A stretch of DNA of 64,000 bases, taken from Torymus aiolomorphi. Its lineage: Eukaryota > Arthropoda > Insecta > Hymenoptera > Torymidae. Shown one piece after another: positions 38,061 through 48,989 of this stretch (positions are counted from its first letter, which is position 1; the number at the start of each line of letters is the position of its first letter). The stretch covers positions 68,941,529-69,005,528 of the forward strand of contig CM070873.1 in the NCBI GenBank assembly GCA_036365515.1. The letters are read 5' to 3'. The notes beneath the pieces were generated by a model. The model searched no databases. It saw only the letters and a list, made by a program, of their open reading frames with translations, and had not been told where the DNA came from. The position numbers and the translations under genes are program-made.

Positions 38061-38399
38061 TTGGATTTGTTTGTTATGTTATGAAAGAAATTTCGAAAAA
38101 ATTTAGAATTTCAGTATAGTAATATTTTTTTAAATAAAATAAACGTATAAAATTGTTTACAAAAATCTTTTGACTACGAGGTAAATTAAATTTCCATGTA
38201 TATTTATTTGTTCAAAATTTTAAATATTGAATTTCATGAAAATAAATACATTAAATTATTTACAAAAATCTTTTAACTACGAGGTTAATTCAATTTCCAC
38301 GTATATTTATATTTGTTAAAAATTTTAAATATTGAATTTCGTGAAAAGCTGAAATCATATTTAATATATTATAAGAAATTAATAGATTTCCATTCAACC
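38061..38399. repeat. AT-rich spacer with a tandem duplication of about 96 bp
   Basis: 38151-38246 is repeated at about 38254-38349 (shared TACAAAAATCTTTT, ACTACGAGGT, TTTTAAATATTGAATTTC), period about 103 bp, about 90% identity by eye. Confidence 0.75.
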
Positions 38400-38900
38400 T
38401 CAGCTTATTTCCGTAGTTGATTCATTTTTAATAAACAAACAACTTTAATAATTCAAACTCTACGTACGAATTTCAAACAAAAGTATTTTTTGCCTAAAAC
38501 AACTCCGCTATCCACCCAAAACTAAACAGTTCTCCGCCACCAGCAGCCAAAAATCTGGAACGAAAAAACCGATCCCCCAGTAACACGGTCGATCGACATC
38601 GCGGGAAAGCGGAAAAGCCGCGCGTAGCTTATTCGCCGACGACCATTTAATCCCGGCCCAACGCGCGGATCTGAATTTCCCATCGACGCGGCGGAAAAAA
38701 TACACACGCGAAGTGGGATTCGAAAGAACAGTGGGTGGTTCGTCGATCGAGCCCTTTATATGTATTTTGCGCTCAGGGTTTGGCATAGTGGGATGAGTAG
38801 GAATGTATGCGGACGGTAGAGAATGGAAAGGGGCGGGTTAGAAAAAGAGAAGTTCTCTATGTTTTGATAGAATAATTATGGAAAGCGTTGAGCACATGCG
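38400..38900. other. CpG-rich skew-switch island 25
   Basis: C/A-rich 38490-38600, CpG core 38580-38740, G-rich 38770-38860 (agaatggaaaggggcggg). Confidence 0.45.
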
Positions 38901-39679
38901 AAAGTTCTTTTAAATGTTCTGTTATGAAATGTTGAGTGAAACTTTTTTACAGTATTATTTCGAAATTATAAAACTTCTGTAGAGTTGAAATTTTGAAAAG
39001 TCGATTTACATTAAAAAGTTCTTGGTTAAACTCTTCACCGACTATTTGAGAACAAAATAATGTTTTGATTGGTATGATGCCAGAAATTTTGAATGGAAGT
39101 TTTCAGATTCAGAAATCTTAAACTAGAGTTTCAAGAATTTATTATTTTGAAGTTTAAACGAAAATTATTAAACTTTCAAGTGAAACTTCAATGCTTGTTA
39201 AAAATTTTTTTAGTGAAGCCATAATAATTTCAGTAAAACCAACTTTTATAATTTCTTTTTTTTCCAAGCTATCAAATTTTTTTTTTCCATCCCAGAAAAT
39301 CCAGTAATACTTATTTACATAGAACAAATAAAATGGAATTAAAGTACTACGAAAATAATTTGATTTTAAAGGATTTGCCAAAGGCTTATTTTCAGTGAAA
39401 TCCTTTCATGTGGCTTTCCGGGACATGATCGTTTGGGATTTCGGGGCCCTCCCTAATGTATATATGTATGGCCTGAAATGTACTGCATCGGCTGCGCTCT
39501 TATTACGTTGCCACGCGCATATATATGCGTGTAGGACGTATTCCGCTGAAAATCGTCCAAATTGAAAACAATAAAAAGTACCGGACCTTTAAAACTATCT
39601 TTTTGATTATACTCAATGTAATTTTTATTGAATATTTAGGTGATATAAAGTTAAGCGAATAAAGTTTTTAGTTTAAAAA
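38901..39679. other. AT-rich spacer with a small GC patch
   Basis: AT-rich except 39400-39550, which holds GTATATATGTATGG and modest CpG. No gene. Confidence 0.45.
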
Positions 39680-40130
39680 ACTATTATCCCATTTTATAAT
39701 CAACCATTCATCACCATTCTCATTATCGGCATTGTTTTCAAATTTCTCAGAATCCATGTCACAGTTATACCTCGTAACCAAAAATTAAATACACCGCTAT
39801 TCATCCTCTTCCGATTCCATTTTCATGCAATTTTTCTAGAACGCCCGCAAAAGGATTTTTCAACGAAGCTATTCAACGTGGAACCGCCCATACGCGGAGA
39901 GCTGGCGTGCGTGCGCGGATATATTTCAATCGGCCGCGGGGGCCGCAGACAATTGGGCGCGCTCGTGGCATTCGAAATCGCTTGGGAGATTTTCGCCTTT
40001 GAGTTCTTCCTATATTGCCCGGGAAATTCGCTGTTCTTCGCGGTTGAAACGCTATAGGGCGAATCAATGAATCGAGAGTCTACGGATTCCCGCAGCGGTG
40101 AAGGAATTTTATAGGGTAACATTTAAATTT
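39680..40130. other. CpG-rich island 26
   Basis: C-rich left flank (39700-39830) and CpG core (39880-40080); right flank short. No gene. Confidence 0.4.
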
Positions 40131-40387
40131 TAGTGGCTTTCGGGAATACATATGAGCGTTTATTTTTACAAATTCTTATTTTTCTTTGGAAATACGTAAT
40201 TCTAGGAAAGAATAGGTGGAATTTTAATTTAATTCACTTAAACATATGAACGTGATTTTTGTAAATTCTTTGATTTTTTAAAACATTTTCAGTGCATAGT
40301 AACTTATAAGTTTATATACACCATATACTGTGATGGTAGTTCAAGCTCAGTACATATACGCATATTAATTTTTCTTCAAGCGTCTTT

Positions 40388-40634
40388 TCAGTTATAAATT
40401 TCCTTAATCTTCTTTATACGACTTTTATTGGCTTCTTCAGGATCGAACGATTGTCTATAAAAGTAGCCACCGCAGTTCACTAAACCTTGGTCCATAGGAA
40501 AACTGCAGAGACAGTGGAAGTGTAATTTCTTTTTTATGAAGGCTAAATTTATGGAAGGCTGTAATCCATTGACATTAAATCAGAATTACCTCTTCTCCTT
40601 CGTGAAAAATAGCCACAGCATAATGGACGCGCAT
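40388..40634 (-). CDS. Possible two-exon microprotein gene (minus strand)
   Basis: On the minus strand a donor GAAGAG|GTAATT (intron from 40589) and an acceptor CTGTCTCTGCAG (intron end 40503) define an 87-base intron of typical insect size. Splicing joins a frame with ATG at 40621-40619 to a second exon ending in TGA at 40390-40388, giving 48 residues. These start MLWLFFTKEKS, include GLVNCGGYFYRQSFDPEEAN and end IKKIKEIYN. A different ATG at 40634-40632 opens a frame that does not join. The exon-2 composition looks protein-like, and the gene points away from island 27, as the divergent model predicts. It could instead be the last two exons of a longer protein, since the first exon's frame is open a little upstream of the ATG. 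No family recognised. Confidence 0.35.
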
Positions 40635-40789
40635 CGTTTTTCACTATCAAAAAGTGTCTATTTTATTAAACAAAATTAAAGCCTCAACCATTTATTACAA
40701 CAAAAATGTTGATATTAAATTTATATTTTTTACCTGAAATTTTTAATCAACTGCTTCATAATGTTCATATAGTTCATATATTCACTTCG

Positions 40790-41640
40790 TTAATATTCAT
40801 ATCCATTTGACATCGATACACCTGCCTAAAAAAAACTACCTCCAACCAAGCCCTCACGAAACATCAATACCATTGACGTGCCTCAAAAACCATTCAACAG
40901 CCATCATCATCATCATCATCCATATCATCACCTCGCTCTCCAAGCGCTCACCGCCACGTCAATCACCGGAGAGGCAGAGCTATAGCCGCGGCCAGAACAC
41001 GCACACACCTACTTAACCCCATTATACGCACGATCACGCTGGAAAATCGAAAAGTGGGTTAGAGAGCAATACGAGACTCCGACGCTCTCGCGCGTTTCCT
41101 CTTCCTCGTACATCCTTTCCGCACGCTGAAGTCCGACCCGCACCCACGCGAAAGTGGCAATTTCCCTAAAATATCGATCGCGCGCCGTAAAAAAAAGGCG
41201 CGCGCGCGTAGCCTTGACGGAGGAGACGTTGGAATTATTGCGCGACCGCAGCGTACGCGCGCAATTGACTTTTTCCTTATATACTCTGTCGCCCGCGTCT
41301 TTACGACTGCGCTCGTCGCCCGTCGTCGATCGTAAAATCGCCAATTGCGGGAGTGCATAATGACGAGGACAGAGTCCCTGCGCCGATGGATTTTCTTCTC
41401 GGAGATGAGTCTTTTTTTAGATTGGAAGGTCTGGCTGAGGGAGTAAGAGTCGCGGAGTGAATAGCCGAGTGGCGAAGTTACGTAATGGAGGAGATGAGAA
41501 AATGTTTTGTTGCCGGAGCGTTCGCGTTGCTGGAAATTCCCGTTATGATGGAAAATATAAATTGGATCTATTTCTGGATAACTCAGACAGGTTGCCTTTT
41601 ATTGCGTGATTGATCGTGTATTTGTTCAGGGTGTCGAAAA
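40790..41640. other. CpG-rich skew-switch island 27
   Basis: C/A-rich 40815-40960 with a (CAT)n patch, CpG core 41050-41340, G-rich 41400-41560 (gaaggtctggctgaggg). No exon accepted. Confidence 0.5.
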
Positions 41641-41929
41641 GAAAATGTTTCCTTATTGGATTGTATATACAATTAGTAAGAAGATTACATAGAAATATTA
41701 TAAATTAATAAATTCTTTATTGAATGTTTATGAAAGTACATGGATTTTTAAATGTAAATATTGATTTTATTGAGTATATTATATTCTTACACTAAATTCA
41801 CTATTAAATCTTTATATGTCGTTTTTAGGCCAATAACTTTTTAAGATTAAACAATTTAATGATATTTACATATCCCGTTTAAAGATCTTCAAAAATATAG
41901 CAGTCAACTACTTGCAATTAATTTTCGAC

Positions 41930-42440
41930 TTTAAAAAATTTCATTTCCTGCAAAATCAGCCTACAAACCTTATTAACGAAACGAATATAATCCTAATAAA
42001 ATACATTCCTCCGTCCACCGATAACATCAACTAAATTAAACAAAATTTTTCTCAATTTCTCCCGTATTTGCCACAATTCCGGCAAAATTTTACACGGCAC
42101 CATAACACTTTTCACCTGCTGTGCACAAAACGCGGGGTCACGCACTTAAATTTGAGAGCGAAAAAGTCGCGTAAACGCGCGCACAGTGTGCACGCGTCGT
42201 GTAAATCCCGAGTGCCGCGCGGCGCGAACCCATTTACGGTTTCGCCATTAGTCGCGTTTACACGCGCGACGAAGCGCGTCGACTCGCGCGCGCGCCTGCG
42301 CATACTGCTCTCTTCCGCTTTTAATTCACACTTTTCAGCGCGCATTTATCTTTGTATCAGTGTGCCCCCCGCGGCTGACACCTCACGTGGGGGGCATAAA
42401 TGTATGCGCAGTCCTGACCTAGTATGTCGGCTTCGATTCG
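41930..42440. other. CpG-rich island 28 (last of the series)
   Basis: C/A-rich 41995-42110, CpG core 42130-42400. The island series stops here; repeats dominate to the right. Confidence 0.4.
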
Positions 42441-43365
42441 ATTATATGTATGAATGTGGAGCTAGTCGAGTCTTACGTGTGTTATATGAGAAAGGGTTCT
42501 ACGAAAAATACTTATAGGACATTTTTGATTCAAAATTGTCCAAAGAGTATGAACAATTTCTTGTTAGAACGAAAAACTTCAAATTTAATTTTGTTATTGA
42601 AAATTGTTAATAAAAATTTATGGTTAAGTTTTTCGCAAAAGTACCCAAGATATTCCTGTTCAAGGGGTCAAAATACGTTAGAAAAACCTGGCGTCATCCA
42701 TGAACCTCAATCGGCCACGGCCACCCCTATAGCAAATTCGGACTACCGCTTGCGTCAGAGCATGCATGCATGAACACGGTGCTGCGGCGCAAGATATGTC
42801 AGCCGATCTGGTTCGCCGGCCCTATATACCGGCACTACTGGCATGCCAGCCGCTAAAAAACAGAAATGATGACCGTAACAGAAAAATGACAGAAGTGATC
42901 GTCTGCCTGATGATTAATGCTGATAATATAAATCTATATATTGTATATTATTTCTCCTTGTTTTCTCGCCCTTCCGATTCTACTTCGTTCTCTAACTCTG
43001 CGGGCAGTAGATTGCATTATTACTTAATGCTTTTACCTAGAGTCGCCCGAATCCACGTACCGGTGCATCAAGAGAGATGGGAGAGCAGTTTGTTCGCGCG
43101 AGACAAGGTGAGGGTTCATTTTTTTTCGGGGTACCCGTGCTTTGGATTTTTTCCGTGTATATTAATTTTTATATTTGAATTACGAACTTTTGCAATTACT
43201 TACTTCTTATATTTCAATTATATTATAATTAATTTATAATACCATTTTACATACAAAATTTTTGAGGTTACAATTTTGAGAGTACACGCATTTTGAGGTT
43301 AGATATCCTATACGAATAAGTCAATTGCAAAAGTTTTATTTTGATGACTTATTACTAAACGAATA
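42441..43365. other. Mixed spacer, no confirmed gene
   Basis: A 157-codon plus-strand frame without a natural ATG start (42766-43239) is open but low in gene character. A donor word GACAAG|GTGAGGG lies at 43107/43108 inside it. Nothing recognised. Confidence 0.3.
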
Positions 43366-43640
43366 TAGGGGAAGGTGGGGCGGTAGTGACACCCTAACTT
43401 TAACTAAAGATTGCAATTAAATGTGGACAATTTTCAATAATTTAAAAAAAGAAATAAATAAATGAATATATCTAGAAACTCAATTGATGATAAAAAAATT
43501 TTATTTTAAACTATAATTTATTCTAATTAGCCAAAAATATAAACCTTGAAAAATGCTCTCCGTGCCCCACTAGCGGGTGGAAAGTGGCACAGCGTGGGGC
43601 ATGAGTGGCACGGTCATCGTGACGTCGTAATGTATACCTA
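43366..43640. repeat. Probable degraded TE end with GTGGGGC/GTGGCAC words
   Basis: Begins GGGGAAGGTGGGGCGGTAGT and contains clustered GTGGCAC/GTGCCCCAC words in both orientations (43560-43620), like subterminal repeats of a DNA element. A matching opposite end was not found; related words recur near 44080-44100. Confidence 0.35.
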
Positions 43641-43709
43641 TATATATTTTAAGAAGTATTTAAATGTATACCTGATGATCAGGTGAATGGTTTTTAAATA
43701 ATATAATGC

Positions 43710-43774
43710 AAAATGGTTATCATTAAACTTGGAAACATGAAATTTTATGTTTTAAGAATAATGATAACCATTTT
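43710..43774. repeat. Short perfect hairpin
   Basis: AAAATGGTTATCATTA (43710-43725) pairs exactly with TAATGATAACCATTTT (43759-43774) across a 33-base loop that is itself partly complementary. It could be a MITE remnant or a hairpin RNA. Confidence 0.7.
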
Positions 43775-44772
43775 AATATCTACCTGTTTTTCTTTTGTAA
43801 ACTCTAACCATTCTCTACTATTATTACTTGTATGTACCTTGCCCCTTATATTAAACTTTTCCGCACTTATGCTTTTAATCTGTGTGTATACGTTATTACA
43901 CAAACTTTTGATTAATGCTAATTTAATTAATACTAAATGAAATAATACTAATTAAACCTAATTAAACAGGTCACGGAGTCAACCCATCTTTGGTTATTTT
44001 GAAGGTTAACAATCGACGAACAGCGCAGACGCCGCCACCGCCACCGCGCGCCGCTCTGTTGATGTGCGCCAAGCGCCACCCGTGCCCCGCAAGCTGTGCC
44101 ACCCGCAGCGTTGGCCCCGCGAGGATTCTCCCGGTGAAACGGAATCATTTGATTAACTTCAGAGCGAACCAGAACGGAATCATTTGACTAAGTTCAGAGC
44201 GCTGCTCCGGCAGACCGCGGCGAAGAGAGCAGATACTATAGCAAAGAATCAAGTGTTCTGTTGAGTTTTCCTTTTTACAAGAGTAAATTTGTGGAAATTA
44301 TGATGTTAACATACAAGAACATATTTTAGCAGCGATGAAGAGAATTCAGATATGTATTATATACTTATTATATTCTAATAATTTTTTAGTTTTTGCCTTA
44401 GCGGAAATATTTTTGTTCTATAAAGTTTTAAAAACTGTTGGTAAGAGTTTACTATAAACTGTTAATTACCAATTATTAATTCATTTTAAATGTCATTAAA
44501 AATTATTTGAAAGTGTTTCAAACTCGTATAAACTATTTGAAACTGCGTTCAAAATCCTATATTTCGTAACATTTATAAACAGTTACAAATAGTTTTAAGT
44601 AATTGTTGACAATTATTAACTGTTATTGACATTAATAATTTAGTACAAGGTGAATAAAAATTATTCGAATAGATACTTTGTGTGAGTTTTATTTTTCATT
44701 TCAGAAAAACGTGTACATTGCAATGCCAGCCATAGGACTAAATTTTGGAGCTGAGAACTGATTGAAAATGAT
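43775..44772. other. AT-rich DNA with one CpG patch, no gene
   Basis: GC-rich patch 44010-44130 with CCGCCACCGCCACCGCG, otherwise AT-rich. A 75-codon hydrophobic frame (43713-43940) overlaps the hairpin and is probably chance. Confidence 0.4.
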
Positions 44773-46790
44773 TAATGGCAATCATATCTGGACTGGTGCA
44801 AATAACTTTGATCAAGATAAAAGTGATTATGTTTAAGGAGGTGAATAATTATGTGTTATCGGGTTCATAAACTTTATGGAACTTTATGTAAAAGCTTTTG
44901 GATAGAAGAAAATATTGATGAGTGACCCGTGAGCATAAATAAACAATATAATTTATGATGCTGATTTGACATATTGGTCTGAGCTTTGGTTTGACATCTT
45001 CAACGACATTAGTTGATATCAGTGCTGGGCTATTGTCCACATTTACTGAAGCACCCGTTAAAAGATTGTGTTAAATGAATATTGATATACTGAAAAAGAG
45101 AAAATGATGTGTTATTGTGAAAAATGTAGTGAATAAAAGTGTTCAGTTAATCTAATTTATGATTTTGTCAAGGTGGGAGACGTCAAAATGTTTTAGAGGA
45201 GAGCTTTGTAAATATTTTTCTACACAAACTTTAAAAATTCTCAGTGATTCTTAGTTCCTAAACTGGTTGTGATTCTTAATTTTACTAGATTATGTGTGAC
45301 AATTATGGGTTATTAATTTAAGTTGATTCAATCAATAATAATTTCATATGTACTCTATAGTGTTTGCAACTGAATAATTTTTTCACGAATTGTGGATTTA
45401 GAATGATGTTTTACAAATGGCTATAATATCTGGGCTGTTGCGAATAACTTTGATCAAGATAAAAGTTATTATGTTTAAAGGAGGTGAATAATTATGTGTT
45501 ATGAGGTTCATATATTTTATAATAAGCTTTTGCATAACAGAAAATATTGGTGACACGTGAGCATAAATATACAATATAATTTATGACGCTCATTTGAAAT
45601 ATTGGTCTGAGACTTGGTTTAAAAAGAATTTGTCATCTTCAACAAAATTAGTTGATATCAGTGCGCTGTGCTATTGGACATATTTACTCAAGCACCAGTT
45701 AAAAGAATATGTTAAATGAATATTGAAATATTTTAAAAAGCGAAAATGATGTGTTATTGTGAAAATTTTAGTGAATAAAAGTGCTCAGTTAATCTAATTT
45801 ATAATTTTATCACAGTGGGAGACGTCAAAATGTTTCAGATGAGTTCTTAGTAAATATTTTTCTACATAAGATTTAGATAATAATTTGAAAAAGTTATATC
45901 CATTCAAGAATGTCAAGAAAGCTTTAATAATTCTCAGTGATTCTTAGTTCATAAACTGGTTGTGTTTCTTAATTTTACTAGATTATTTGTGACAATTATG
46001 GGTTATTAATTTAAGTTGTTTCAATCCATAATAATTTCAAAAGTTCTCTATAGTGTTCACAACTGAATGATTTTCTCAAGAATTGAGGATTTAAAGTGAT
46101 GTTTTATGTACATAAATGGCAATCATATCTGGACTCTTGGGAATAACTTTGACCAAGATAAAAGTTATCATGTTTAACGGAAGTGAATAATTATGTGTTA
46201 TGAGGTTCATATACTTTATAATAACCTTTTGCACACAAGAAAATATTAGTGAGTATAGTGACACGCAAGCATAAATATTATGAGGTACATAAACTTTATA
46301 ATAAGCTTTTGCATAGAAGAAAATATTGGTGAGTGACACGTGAGCATAAATATACAATATAATTTATCACGCTGATTTGAAATATTGGTCTGAGACTTAA
46401 ATTGGTTTAAAAAGAATTTGTCATCTTCAACAAAATTAGTTGATATCAGTGCGCTGTGCCATTGTACATATTTACTCAAGCACCAGTTAAAAGAATATGT
46501 TAAATGAATATTGAAATATTTTAAAAAGCGAAAATGATGTGTTATTGTGAAAATTTTAGTGAATAAAAGTGCTCAGTTAATCTAATTTATAATTTTATCA
46601 CAGTGGGAGACGTCAAAATGTTTCAGAGGAGTTCTTAGTAAATATTTTTCTACACAAGATTCAGATAATAATTTCAAAAAGTGATATCAATTCAAGAATG
46701 TCAAGAAAGCTTTAATACAAATGATAATCATATCTGGACTGGTGCGAATAACTTTGATTAAGATAAAAGTTATTATTAAATATTTTCGAT
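44773..46790 (+). repeat. Tandem array, period about 600-700 bp, three units plus a fragment
   Basis: Units start at the shared sequence ATCATATCTGGACT / AACTTTGAT.AAGATAAAAG near 44773, 45415, 46114 and 46718. Each carries TTGATATCAGTGC, GTGGGAGACGTCAAAATG and GTGACACGTGAGCATAAAT blocks in the same order. Unit 3 has an extra internal duplication of about 70 bp (46203-46350). The fourth copy is truncated where the Mad1-like sequence begins. Confidence 0.8.
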
Positions 46791-47216
46791 TTAAATTGGT
46801 TCCTAGATTGGAGAAATATTAGAAATTTGGAGCAAGGGATTTCTCAATTGAAAATGACCAAAGCTGAGCTTTTTGTCAAAAATAGCTAAATATGAGGCAA
46901 TTGGAATTGGTGGCTTGGGCTTAAACGAGAAATAAATCGATTACAACACTCAAAAGCTCTGTTAGCATCTAAAGAAGGTCACTTAAGGTCTCAAGTAGAA
47001 TCAGTTTAAATGTTTAAATAAAATTGGAAGGTATGAAACAACGTCATGAAGAACGAAAAAAGACACTTGCAGATACAAATAACTCGCATGACAGAATATC
47101 TAGATTTATAAATAGGCTACAGAAAAAGATGCAACTTGTGACAAGAGAAAGCAACATGTACAGGCAACAACTAGATACATATGAAATAGAAATATCTGGA
47201 TACCAAAATAATAGTT
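46790..47216 (+). pseudogene. Broken Mad1-like spindle-checkpoint coiled-coil fragment
   Basis: Reading across frames gives coiled-coil segments (IAKYEAIGIGGLGLN, EINRLQHSKALLASKEGHLR) followed by an open stretch from 47024 with RLQKKMQLVTRESNMYRQQL. This resembles the conserved mid-region of the mitotic checkpoint protein Mad1 (human counterpart motif RLQRRLLLVTKERDGMR, from memory). Several stop codons and at least two frame changes precede 47024, so this copy is dead or a mis-spliced remnant. It abuts the tandem array, suggesting a gene fragment carried or duplicated with repeats. Mad1 normally recruits Mad2 to kinetochores. Assignment by motif only. Confidence 0.55.
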
Positions 47217-48376
47217 AAGAACGAAAGCAAGTTAGTAAAGAAAAGCAAGAAAGTTAACTAACGAGAATGGTAAGAATTCTGAATAAATGGTTGACGTGAA
47301 TGAAGCTCCTTAATATAATACAAAATAAGGAACATTAAAATTTCATTTACTATTTTGATCATGGCACTTGTAAATTAAATATTAATAATTTTAAGTATAA
47401 ATAAATTTCTACAAAAAGTTGCATAAATTTTTTCCTTTTTCTAATTTTAATTTTTCTATTCTTACATAGTCTCTTAAAAAGTTGTGGAATCCACAAGTAT
47501 TCTACGAAAGTCATAACTTATAGACAAGTGTATATTATCATTCCTTGCCAATTCTTTAATCTATTAATAAGAATTAAAAGTTCACGCAAAACCTACGTGT
47601 TTGGAAAATAAATTATTGTTATTATCTCTCTTAACAACTGCAAAGTTTCTTTTCGAAAAACAATAATTACATAAAACATATTTAAATAAGAAAAATGAAA
47701 AGTTTATGGAAAACTTATATGCTACCCAAAATAAATTATTTTTATTATCTCTCTAAACCACCGTTAAGTCGCTTTGTAAAAAAAAATTCAGCACCCCCGT
47801 CCCCTCCTTTTCTCTCATCTTTTCTTACTTAACAACTGTATAACGACACCACGAAAAACTTTCAGAAGAGCCTAAATATTTTTTTGAACAGCCAACAAGA
47901 CATTCTGTACAAGAATAATATACTAACAAACTTTATTTGGAAATTAGAACTACAGAATGTTTGAAAAATGTTTTTTCTAAAAAGAAAGCATTAACATTTT
48001 TTTCTCGAAAATAATTTTTGATATATTCATTTATCTAAATTAAAGTAGAAATAATAAAACTTTCTGCGAAAGTATAAAATAAGGCACGTATAAGGTTTTC
48101 CTGGAATCTATAAAAATAAAAAGAAATATATTTTCATATGACTTTACAAATTAATAGTATTGAAAATTTATTATCGTACATAAAATACAGGTTTGATTAT
48201 ATTATTTCAAGAAACGTTACTAATGTAATCATTGTATCGAGCTCCTTATAGAAACATTCAAATTTAAAACTTTTATTGTGACTAACAATACTTCTATTTA
48301 ATAATAATATTAAAAATGTACTATATAATAAACTCTCATAACATTATACAAATGTTTAAACTAAGGCAAGTATTAG
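47217..48376. other. AT-rich DNA with a diverged direct duplication
   Basis: Segment 47860-48100 (CTTTCAGAAGAGCCTAAATA ... CTTTCTGCGAAAGTATAAAA) reappears diverged at about 48525-48770, on the other side of the CT tract, period about 670 bp. No gene. Confidence 0.55.
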
Positions 48377-48506
<130 letters not shown>

Positions 48507-48989
48507 AACCAACATTCGTCAAACTGAATACCAAAAACTTTAATAAGAGCTTAAATATTTTTTTTTAAACAATCAACACATTTTTAAGAAGAAGAAATTT
48601 TTTAAGTAAGTTTTAACAACACAATTTTTAAGCAGTCCTTTTATTTCTTCGAATCTTATCAAGTCAATAAGCACACTTTGCAAATGGTGATAATTTTTTC
48701 ATAACTCTTCAAATAATAATATTGTTAATATAAAACTTTCTATGAAAGTATAAAATGAGGCAAGTATAGTATATTATCCTACGCCTAAATCGATTTTTCT
48801 GCTATAGCCGTTTCCGAGAAACGTGCTATCTGCTAGCTTATAAAATTAAGCTAGAAGACCGCTTTCGGGTAACTTTGCGAGTATTCGATTTGGCGATTAT
48901 GGAAAAAGGACATATTTTTGTGCTTATTTTCTGCTGTCAGATAGCCGAAGCTAAAAATCACAAAATCATTTGGGAGTCCCAGTACGAGA
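48507..48989. other. AT-rich repeat remnant next to the satellite
   Basis: The second copy of the direct duplication (to about 48770), then unique-looking DNA with the palindromic word CGTTTCCGAGAAACG near 48808. No gene. Confidence 0.45.
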
